The position numbers and the translations under genes were made by a program. Below the pieces are notes generated by a model, which was not told the DNA's origin, searched no databases, and saw nothing but the letters and a program-made list of their open reading frames with translations. A stretch of DNA of 14,409 nucleotides. Origin: a bacterium UBP10_UBA1149 (GTDB taxonomy: Bacteria; Desulfobacterota; Binatia; UBA1149). The stretch is from contig DBZX01000023.1 in the NCBI GenBank assembly GCA_002311335.1, positions 7,458-21,866 on the forward strand, read 5' to 3'. Below, piece after piece: positions 9,694 to 14,409 of the stretch; positions within the stretch are counted from its first letter, which is position 1, and each line of letters starts with the position of its first letter.

Positions 9694-10218
9694 ATGATGA
9701 CCGATGAACGAGACGCCTTCTGGCGGCGCATAATCTACATAACGTCGGCGGTGGTGTGCGCCGCGGTGGCGTTTCTTATCCTCGGCCCTCGCCCGGAGGG
9801 AGTGGCCGGTGGGCTGGACGTGTCGGGATTGCCGAGGGTAAACGCCACCCTCAACGCCTTGAGCGGGCTGCTGCTGCTCACGGGCCTGGCCATGATAAAG
9901 ACCGGCCGTCGCCTTGCCCATCGCCGTGCGATGCTGGCGGCCTTTGCCAGTTCTGCCGCGTTTCTCGTCAGCTACGTCGTCTACCACTGGTACAAGGCCG
10001 GGCCGCGCCCCTACGAGGGCGAGTTCAAGGCGCTGTACCTGTCGCTGCTCGCCAGCCACGTAGTGCTGGCCGCGGTCATAATGCCGCTGGCCCTGCTCAC
10101 CCTCTACCGTGGTTGGACCGACCAGCTGCAAGAGCACCGCCGCATAGCCCGCGTCACCTTGCCGCTGTGGCTGTACGTCTCGGTCACCGGCGTGACGATT
10201 TACTTCATGCTGTACTGA
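9694..10218 (+). CDS. DUF420 membrane protein (YozB/CtaM-like)
   Basis: This is a 174-residue integral inner-membrane protein. Five hydrophobic segments are visible at about 13-31, 52-69, 80-98, 114-138 and 154-174. The DUF420 signature histidines are present: H76 ('AHRRAM'), H98 ('VYHWY'), H122 ('ASHVVLA') and H148 ('EHRRIAR'), followed by 'LPLWLYVSVTGVTIYFMLY'. In Bacillus and Staphylococcus the DUF420 protein (YozB/CtaM) is needed for maturation of haem-copper terminal oxidases. A comparable assembly role here is an inference because no oxidase gene is in the window. GGAGG (9677-9681) lies 12 bases upstream of ATG 9694. A second ATG follows at once (9697), and the frame also stays open upstream to 9592 without family similarity. 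It is divergent from glyS and appears monocistronic. Confidence 0.87.
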   Translation: MMTDERDAFWRRIIYITSAVVCAAVAFLILGPRPEGVAGGLDVSGLPRVNATLNALSGLLLLTGLAMIKTGRRLAHRRAMLAAFASSAAFLVSYVVYHWYKAGPRPYEGEFKALYLSLLASHVVLAAVIMPLALLTLYRGWTDQLQEHRRIARVTLPLWLYVSVTGVTIYFMLY

Positions 10219-10230
10219 GACCGTCGTGTC

Positions 10231-10255
10231 GGGGCAGGGGCCACGGGGCAGGGGG
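10231..10255 (+). promoter_or_regulatory. G-quadruplex motif in the plus strand downstream of the DUF420 gene
   Basis: Four G-tracts lie in 25 bases: 10231-10234, 10237-10240, 10245-10248 and 10251-10255, with loops CA, CCAC and CA. It consists of two copies of GGGGCAGGGG (10231-10240 and 10245-10254). This satisfies the strict G4+ with short-loop definition of an intramolecular G-quadruplex. It starts 13 bases after the DUF420 stop and would be in the RNA of that gene's 3' region. A role in termination or transcript stability is inferred only. Confidence 0.6.
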
Positions 10256-10278
10256 CGAGCGGCGCGGAGCTGGCCCGC

Positions 10279-10312
10279 CAGGCACTGGAGCAGCCGGGCA
10301 GAGCTGTGCCTG
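10279..10312 (+). terminator. Inverted repeat downstream of the DUF420 gene (possible terminator stem)
   Basis: CAGGCAC (10279-10285) and GTGCCTG (10306-10312) form a perfect 7-bp stem around a 20-base GC-rich loop, about 60 bases after the DUF420 stop. No U-tract follows, so a rho-independent terminator is not proven. Confidence 0.3.
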
Positions 10313-10343
10313 CTGCGGGCGTTGCCTTGAGGCGGGCGGGCGG

Positions 10344-10365
10344 CTAACCCTTGTGGTGGGGTTAG
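10344..10365. promoter_or_regulatory. Inverted repeat CTAACCC/GGGTTAG upstream of the DUF35 operon
   Basis: CTAACCC (10344-10350) and GGGTTAG (10359-10365) are perfect 7-bp inverted copies with an 8-base spacer, 50 bases upstream of the DUF35 start codon. The position around the expected promoter suggests an operator, for example for a TetR- or MarR-type regulator common near CoA-ester genes. No such regulator is in the window. Confidence 0.4.
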
Positions 10366-10415
10366 TCCGTTGCGGGCCCGCCCCGGTCAGGGGAGAGCCG
10401 GCAGTGGAAGACACG

Positions 10416-10838
10416 ATGAGCACACAGAGACCTGTGGCCGAGGGTTTGTTCACCTGGCCGTCTGAGCATCCCGCCCTTCTCGGGAGTCGTTGCCCGGACT
10501 GCGGCGAGACAACTTTTCCGGTGCAGCGCGGTTGTCCGGCCTGTCCTTCGCAGGCCTGCGAAGAAGTCGAACTCGGGCGTAGCGGCACGCTGTGGACCTG
10601 GACGGTGCAGCACTTTCCGCCGCCTCACCCATGGACGGGCAACGCGCGCGAGTTCGTGCCCTTCGGTGTCGGGTATATCGAGCTGGAGGATGGGGTGCGC
10701 GTGGAAGCGCGCCTTACCGAAAACGATCCCTCGCGCTTGCGTATAGGTATGGAGATGGAGCTGGTGATCGAAACGTTTTTTAAAAACGACGAGGGCGAAG
10801 AGGTCGTTACTTTTGCTTTTCGGCCGGTAGAAGCATGA
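10416..10838 (+). CDS. DUF35 protein: rubredoxin-like zinc ribbon plus OB fold (acyl-CoA-associated)
   Basis: This is a 140-residue cytoplasmic protein of the DUF35 (OB-fold, Zn-ribbon) family. An N-terminal helix region is followed by a zinc ribbon with C26-x2-C29 and C40-x2-C43 (an extra C48 is nearby). 'SGTLWTWTVQHFPPP' (56-70) then opens the OB-fold domain, which ends near 'GEEVVTFAFRPVE'. DUF35 proteins are usually encoded next to a thiolase-fold partner and are needed for its stability or substrate binding. The best studied pairs are in steroid side-chain degradation (ChsH2 with Ltp2) and HMG-CoA or polyketide chemistry. Here the stop overlaps the start of such a gene by ATGA (10835-10838), which supports a complex. 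ATG 10416 follows GGAAG by five bases. The substrate is unknown. Confidence 0.9.
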   Translation: MSTQRPVAEGLFTWPSEHPALLGSRCPDCGETTFPVQRGCPACPSQACEEVELGRSGTLWTWTVQHFPPPHPWTGNAREFVPFGVGYIELEDGVRVEARLTENDPSRLRIGMEMELVIETFFKNDEGEEVVTFAFRPVEA

Positions 10839-11986
10839 ACGTCTCGATACTGGGCAGCGGGCTTTACCCCTTCGGTCGACACGAGGGCGTGGGCCCCATC
10901 GAAATGGGCGTGGCCGCTGCCAACGACGCGCTTTCGGACGCCGGCCTTGGCTGGAACGACATACAGTTTGCCTGCGCTGGCAGCCTCGAAGTGTTGCAGC
11001 CCGACACCATGATCAAGCACATGGGGCTGACGGGCATACCGTTTGCCACGCTTTACAACGGCTGCGCCACCGGCGGCAACCTGTTGTTGACCGCCGCCAA
11101 CGCGATCACTGCCGGGCAGGCCGACGTGGCCATAGCCGTGGGCATGGACAAGCATCCGCGTGGCGCGTTCTCTGTGGGCGACACGCTGGAGAGCATCGGG
11201 CTGGGGCAGTGGTACGGCGAGACCGGCCTGGCGCTCAACCCGCAGTACTTCGCCATGAAGACAATGCGCTATATGCACGACCACGGCATCAGCGAGGACT
11301 GTCTCAATCGCGTGTCGGCCAAGGCTTTTCGCAACGGATCGCTGAATGAGCGCGCGTGGCGGCGCAAGCAGATAAGCGAAGAGGAGATCGCCGGATCGCC
11401 GATGGTCTGCGATCCGCTGCGCAAGTATCACTTCTGCTCGCCCAGCGAGGGCGCGGTAGCGGTAGTGCTTTGCCGCGCCGATATCGCGGCGCGCTACACG
11501 ACCAGCCCCGTGCAGCTGCGCGCCGACGTGTTCCGCACTCGCCGTTACGGGTCGTTCGAGACGCTGACCCCGTCTACGCCCGTGCGCTGGGTGCCAGGGC
11601 CGTCCGTGGAAGCCTCGCGCGAGGCTTTTGAAGCCGCGGGCGTGGGTCCCGAAGACATCGACGTCATACAATTGCAGGACACCGAGGCCGGTCACGAGAT
11701 CATGCACATGGCCGAGTGCGGATTCTGCGCCGACGGCGAACAGGAAGCGCTCGTTCGCGACGGCGAGACCGCCATCGAGGGGCGCATGCCGATAAACACC
11801 GACGGCGGATTGCTGGCCAACGGCGAGCCCATCGGCGCCTCGGGCCTGCGGCAGGTACACGAGGTCTGCCTGCAGCTACGGGGGCGCGCCGGCGCTCATC
11901 AAGTGCCCGGCAGCCCCCGCACGGGCTTCACCCACGTGTACGGATTCCCCGGCGTGAGCTGCGTCACCATCCTCACATCTTCCTGA
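10835..11986 (+). CDS. Thiolase-fold protein with altered active site (Ltp2/acetyl-CoA acetyltransferase-like)
   Basis: This 383-residue cytoplasmic protein has the thiolase fold. 'LYNGCATGGNLLLTAANAI' (73-91) carries the residue expected to be the nucleophile, C77. The C-terminal domain has 'NTDGGLLANGEPIGASGLRQ' (321-340). In true thiolases that motif reads GHP; here it is GEP (330-332), so the catalytic histidine is replaced by Glu. The second catalytic Cys (in CxG near the C-terminus) is also missing; the matching end reads 'GFTHVYGFPGVSC' (364-376). This set of changes is found in thiolase-like proteins that work with DUF35 partners, including Ltp2-type retro-aldolases. Claisen thiolysis is therefore unlikely and an aldol-type or acyl-binding role is more likely, but this is inferred. 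Translation is coupled to the DUF35 gene. The stop lies in a palindrome shared with the convergent operon. Confidence 0.88.
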   Translation: MNVSILGSGLYPFGRHEGVGPIEMGVAAANDALSDAGLGWNDIQFACAGSLEVLQPDTMIKHMGLTGIPFATLYNGCATGGNLLLTAANAITAGQADVAIAVGMDKHPRGAFSVGDTLESIGLGQWYGETGLALNPQYFAMKTMRYMHDHGISEDCLNRVSAKAFRNGSLNERAWRRKQISEEEIAGSPMVCDPLRKYHFCSPSEGAVAVVLCRADIAARYTTSPVQLRADVFRTRRYGSFETLTPSTPVRWVPGPSVEASREAFEAAGVGPEDIDVIQLQDTEAGHEIMHMAECGFCADGEQEALVRDGETAIEGRMPINTDGGLLANGEPIGASGLRQVHEVCLQLRGRAGAHQVPGSPRTGFTHVYGFPGVSCVTILTSS

Positions 11987-12006
11987 AGGGGGCTTGCCCC
12001 TTCAGG
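11982..12006. terminator. Perfect 10-bp palindrome between convergent operons, containing both stop codons
   Basis: CCTGAAGGGG (11982-11991) and CCCCTTCAGG (11997-12006) are exact inverted copies around the loop GCTTG. The TGA of the rightward thiolase-like gene (11984-11986) lies in the left arm, and the TGA of the leftward LLM gene (complement of 12002-12004) lies in the symmetrical place in the right arm. It would form the same strong hairpin in either transcript and so can act as a bidirectional terminator. Neither side has a T-run, so it may rely on Rho or act as a 3'-end stabiliser. Confidence 0.75.
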
Positions 12007-13042
12007 TGGGGGCGAAGGGCGAGGGTATACGCTTGAGGTCCGTGAGCAGTTCGCCGAATTCGCCGTCCAGGCCGGCGTCGGCTGCGGGGACTTCCAGCGT
12101 GATGCTGTCGGATACGCCGCCGAAGCGTTGCTCGACGGCCGGCGCGAGGTCTTTCCAGGTGGCCGACACCGTGAACTCGTCGAGCACCTCGTCGGGTATC
12201 TCGGCGGGCATTTCTTTCCACTGCCCGGCACGCGCCATGCCGTTCAGTTTCGCGCCAAGCTCTTCCCAGCCGTGGGCCTCGAGCACCGGCAGGTAGCTGC
12301 GCGTGGACCCGTAAAAACCAATGCGGTAGCGCACCCACTCGCGCTGCTTGGCCACGCTCTCTTCGTCGGGCCCGGTGGAGATAAAACCGCCGCCCCATAT
12401 TTCGAACTCGTTGCGCGCGCGGCCGCCTTTTTTCATTCCTTCTGACAGCGCCGGCATGGCCACCTGGTCGAGGTAGCGGCGAGTGGCAAACCCGTGCAGG
12501 CGTACACCGTCGCAGATCTGCCCGGCCATCTTGAGCATCGCCGGGCGCACCGCGGCTATGGTGACCGGCACGGGCGGCAGACCCGAAGGTGGCGGCGAGA
12601 ACTCGGGCGTCATCAAGGTAAAGTTGTAGTGCTCGCCCGTGAAGTCGAGCTTCTCACCGTCCTCCCAGCAGCGCCAGATCGCGCGCAACGCTTGCACGTA
12701 CTCACGCATGCGCGGCAACGGCGCCGACCACGGCACGCTGAAGCGCCGCTCGTTGTGGCCCTTGACCTGGGCGCCGAGCCCCAGCACGAAGCGGCCCCCC
12801 GACTGCTCTTGCAGATCCCAGGCGGTATTGGCGACCACCATTGGACTCCGCGGAAAACAAACCGCGATGGCGGTGCCCAGGCGGATACGCTCGGTGGCGA
12901 GGGCGGCGAAGCCCAGGGGCATGAAGGGGTCGTGGGCGACTTCGGCCGAGAGCAGGCCATCGAAGCCCGCTTCTTCGGCCTGGCGCGCCCGCTCGGCGAC
13001 CTTGCGCCAGTCGTCCAGGGGGATCGTGGTTTCAACGCGCAT
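12002..13042 (-). CDS. LLM-class flavin/F420-dependent oxidoreductase
   Basis: This 346-residue protein belongs to the bacterial-luciferase-like (LLM) superfamily, with an (alpha/beta)8 barrel and probable coenzyme F420 as hydride carrier. It most resembles the MSMEG_2256-type F420 subfamily. Typical features are 'AEEAGFDGLLSAEVAHDPF' (22-40), 'ATERIRLGTAIAVCFPRSP' (49-67), the luciferase-family 'SGGRFVLGLGAQVKGHNERRF' region (81-101, read in two parts), 'REYVQALRAIWRCW' (113-126), 'FTGEHYNF' (134-141) and 'PVPVTIAAVRPAMLKMAGQICDG' (157-179, in parts). The substrate cannot be read. ATG 13042 follows AAAGG at about 10 bases, and the upstream MBL gene ends 15 bases away, so the two are probably co-transcribed. 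The first part (before about 12560) lacks ATA codons and the later part uses them, which matters for the codon-use break described in the findings. Confidence 0.9.
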   Translation of the reverse strand: MRVETTIPLDDWRKVAERARQAEEAGFDGLLSAEVAHDPFMPLGFAALATERIRLGTAIAVCFPRSPMVVANTAWDLQEQSGGRFVLGLGAQVKGHNERRFSVPWSAPLPRMREYVQALRAIWRCWEDGEKLDFTGEHYNFTLMTPEFSPPPSGLPPVPVTIAAVRPAMLKMAGQICDGVRLHGFATRRYLDQVAMPALSEGMKKGGRARNEFEIWGGGFISTGPDEESVAKQREWVRYRIGFYGSTRSYLPVLEAHGWEELGAKLNGMARAGQWKEMPAEIPDEVLDEFTVSATWKDLAPAVEQRFGGVSDSITLEVPAADAGLDGEFGELLTDLKRIPSPFAPT

Positions 13043-13057
13043 TGGGGGGAGGCCTTT

Positions 13058-13954
13058 CTAGGGAAGGGGAAGAACGGGTGTCGCGTCGAGATAATCGAGT
13101 TCGAGAAGCTCGCTAGAGGGCACGAGCCGGGCGAGTTCTTCGCGAATCGGGCTGATGTCGGTATCGATGGAAAAGCCCGGCAGCCAGTTGTCGTGGTGGC
13201 AGAGGACAATCCGCCGGGCGCCGAGCAATTGCGCCTGGCGCGCGACGAATTGGGCCAGGGAGCCTTGGATGGGTTCACCGTCGATATTGCCGCGCCCGGC
13301 CGCGGCCAGGATGGCGACGTCGGGAGCCAGCCCATCGATGATCCCCGACCAATGCCCCGACGTGTCCTGGTAGAGAATGCGGCCATCGGGGGTATCGAAG
13401 ACGTAGATCAGTGCGCCGCCGTCGCCGCGGTCGCCCTGCTGGGAGGCCATGAGGTGTTCGATGGATGCGGGGGGGATCTGGCTGGTCAGGTATTTGACCA
13501 ACTCCTCGAAGCGCGCTCGCTGTTCCTGCCACGTGACGCCAAGATCTCCGATGCAGACTGCATCCGCCGAATCCATCTGGCCGTGGCTCCAGACGCAGGA
13601 GTGCTGGCTGGGGTAGACGGTCACCCTGACGCCATTTCCGAGATCGATGGTCTCGCCTCCGGCGACGCAGATCATCTGCTCGACGGGTACGCCGGCCTGC
13701 TCCATCACGCGGATCGATTCGTAGCTCGCGATGATCCTGGCCCCGGTATTGGCCGCAATCCGTTCCGCCCCGTAGAGATGGTCGAAATGCGAATGGCCCA
13801 CCACGATCCAGTCGCATTCGTCGACGTCCTCGGTGCGGGTTCCGGGTCCGGCGGCCCCCGCAGCCCGATCGACGTAGGCGTCGAGAAAGATATTCAAGCC
13901 GGCCGTCTTCAGCCGGAATGTCGCGCATCCATACCAGTCGAGGGTCGTCGACAT
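13058..13954 (-). CDS. Metallo-beta-lactamase-fold hydrolase (UlaG-like)
   Basis: This 298-residue cytoplasmic protein shows the MBL metal-binding motif 'GHSHFDHLYG' (53-62, HxHxDH at 54-59). Candidate further ligands are H118 ('PSQHS'), D197 ('YQDTSGHW') and H253/H254 ('CHHDNW'). The opening 'LDWYGCATFRLKTAGLNIFLDAY' (5-27, in parts) resembles UlaG-like hydrolases, which begin with a strand bearing a 'G-x-A-(S/T)-F/V' pattern and an early DP/DAY. The substrate is unknown; lactones, phosphodiesters or CoA thioesters are possible. There is no signal peptide. ATG 13954 has GGAGG four bases upstream. It lies 21 bases after the nitronate monooxygenase stop and 15 bases before the LLM start codon, suggesting one operon. 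All 22 Ile codons that I read are ATC or ATT, unlike genes to the left. Confidence 0.88.
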   Translation of the reverse strand: MSTTLDWYGCATFRLKTAGLNIFLDAYVDRAAGAAGPGTRTEDVDECDWIVVGHSHFDHLYGAERIAANTGARIIASYESIRVMEQAGVPVEQMICVAGGETIDLGNGVRVTVYPSQHSCVWSHGQMDSADAVCIGDLGVTWQEQRARFEELVKYLTSQIPPASIEHLMASQQGDRGDGGALIYVFDTPDGRILYQDTSGHWSGIIDGLAPDVAILAAAGRGNIDGEPIQGSLAQFVARQAQLLGARRIVLCHHDNWLPGFSIDTDISPIREELARLVPSSELLELDYLDATPVLPLP

Positions 13955-13975
13955 GCCGCCTCCGGCGCCTCGCTT

Positions 13976-14409
13976 CTAGCCTTCGGCCAAGTCGTCCAGG
14001 CGCGACATTGTGTCGGCATATTCGCCAACGAGTTCCTCGATCACCGTGCGGACCGATTTGACGTGATTCAGCGAGCCCACGATCTGCCCCACGAAGTAGT
14101 TGGCAAGCTGCGCGGAGCCCTCGTTGTTGTGGGCCGTGCGCTGGATGCGCATCTGCGCCTCGCGGGTGAGCCGCAGCTGGAGCGGCATGGGCAGGGGATC
14201 GGGGTTCGAGGGATCCTCCCAGGCCTCCGTCCAGGCGCTGCGCAGCTGCCGGGCCGGCTTGCCGGTGAGAGAGCGGCTGCGGATCGTGTCGCTCGAGGTC
14301 GCCTTCAGGAACTTCTTCTTCACGACCGGGTGGGTCTCGGCTTCTTCGGTCGTGAGCCAGACGGAGCCGGTCCACACCCCCTGGGCACCCAGGGCCAGGG
14401 CGGCCGTCA
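13976..14409 (-). CDS. Nitronate monooxygenase (2-nitropropane dioxygenase family), C-terminal part, cut by window edge
   Basis: Only the C-terminal 143 or so codons are in the window; the frame is open to position 14409 with no start in view. The entering sequence reads 'TAALALGAQGVWTGSVWLTT', the FMN phosphate-binding end of the barrel in nitronate monooxygenases and the related enoyl reductase-like flavoproteins ('lGAqGVw.GT'). 'EAETHPVVKKKFLKA' follows, as is usual. The C-terminal helical part includes 'NYFVGQIVGSL' and a tail ending 'SRLDDLAEG'. Family members oxidise alkyl nitronates with FMN, although many paralogues in lipid-degrading bacteria have unknown substrates. It is the first gene in view of a leftward run with MBL and LLM genes. 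The stop is TAG at 13976. The four Ile codons in view are all ATC. Confidence 0.85.
   Translation of the reverse strand, partial: TAALALGAQGVWTGSVWLTTEEAETHPVVKKKFLKATSSDTIRSRSLTGKPARQLRSAWTEAWEDPSNPDPLPMPLQLRLTREAQMRIQRTAHNNEGSAQLANYFVGQIVGSLNHVKSVRTVIEELVGEYADTMSRLDDLAEG

Noticed and set aside
10219..10415. A small gene or a CRISPR-like repeat array in the GC-rich gap
   Set aside because: The two GGGGCAGGGG copies are only 14 bases apart without spacer structure, and no plausible start with ribosome-binding site and coding character is present before the DUF35 ATG.
10625..11860. 411-codon open frame on the minus strand across the DUF35 and thiolase-like genes
   Set aside because: It crosses two strongly supported plus-strand genes, and its composition fits a shadow of them.

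Overview
The window is GC-rich, densely packed bacterial chromosomal DNA with ten protein-coding genes, two of them cut by the window ends. I see no rRNA, tRNA, CRISPR array, insertion sequence or phage gene. The gene mix is a single-chain glycyl-tRNA synthetase, PPDK, an F420-type luciferase-like oxidoreductase, a DUF35/thiolase pair, a nitronate monooxygenase, a type II secretion/type IV pilus motor and a large Cys-rich secreted protein. It suggests an uncultured diderm from the old deltaproteobacterial group (Myxococcota or Desulfobacterota_B/Binatota-like). This is an inference from gene content; no marker gene fixes the lineage. A 12-base poly-G run at position 1 looks like a sequencing or contig-end artefact.

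Layout: (1) 1-2123, minus strand: a GspE/PilB-type ATPase followed, with a 4-base ATGA overlap, by a GspF/PilC-type inner-membrane protein cut by the left edge. (2) 2124-2450: a 327-base divergent intergenic region with direct and inverted repeats and a GC hairpin. (3) 2451-4295, plus: a 614-residue exported protein of unknown function. (4) 9506 down to 4326, minus: glyS - ppdK - aroE, probably one transcript. (5) 9694-10218, plus: a five-helix DUF420 (YozB/CtaM-like) membrane protein divergent from glyS. (6) 10219-10415: an intergenic region with a textbook G-quadruplex motif and two inverted repeats. (7) 10416-11986, plus: a translationally coupled DUF35 zinc-ribbon/OB protein and a thiolase-fold protein that lacks part of the thiolase catalytic set. 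(8) 14409 down to 12002, minus: nitronate monooxygenase (partial) - metallo-beta-lactamase-fold hydrolase - F420-type LLM oxidoreductase, closely spaced.

How the genes fit together: PPDK makes phosphoenolpyruvate, which the shikimate pathway (AroE) consumes, so ppdK-aroE makes metabolic sense. DUF35 plus thiolase-fold pairs act on CoA esters, as in steroid side-chain and polyketide chemistry. The LLM, nitronate monooxygenase and MBL genes look like a catabolic or redox set with unknown substrate.

The points most worth a second look are: the two convergent operons at 12 kb, whose stop codons both lie inside one perfect 10-bp palindrome; the abrupt loss of ATA isoleucine codons to the right of about 12.56 kb (transfer or a chimeric join); the modified active site of the thiolase-like protein; the histone-like Lys/Ala/Arg tail on PPDK; and the secreted Cys-rich protein. 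I did not find convincing evidence of a wholly new multi-gene system.
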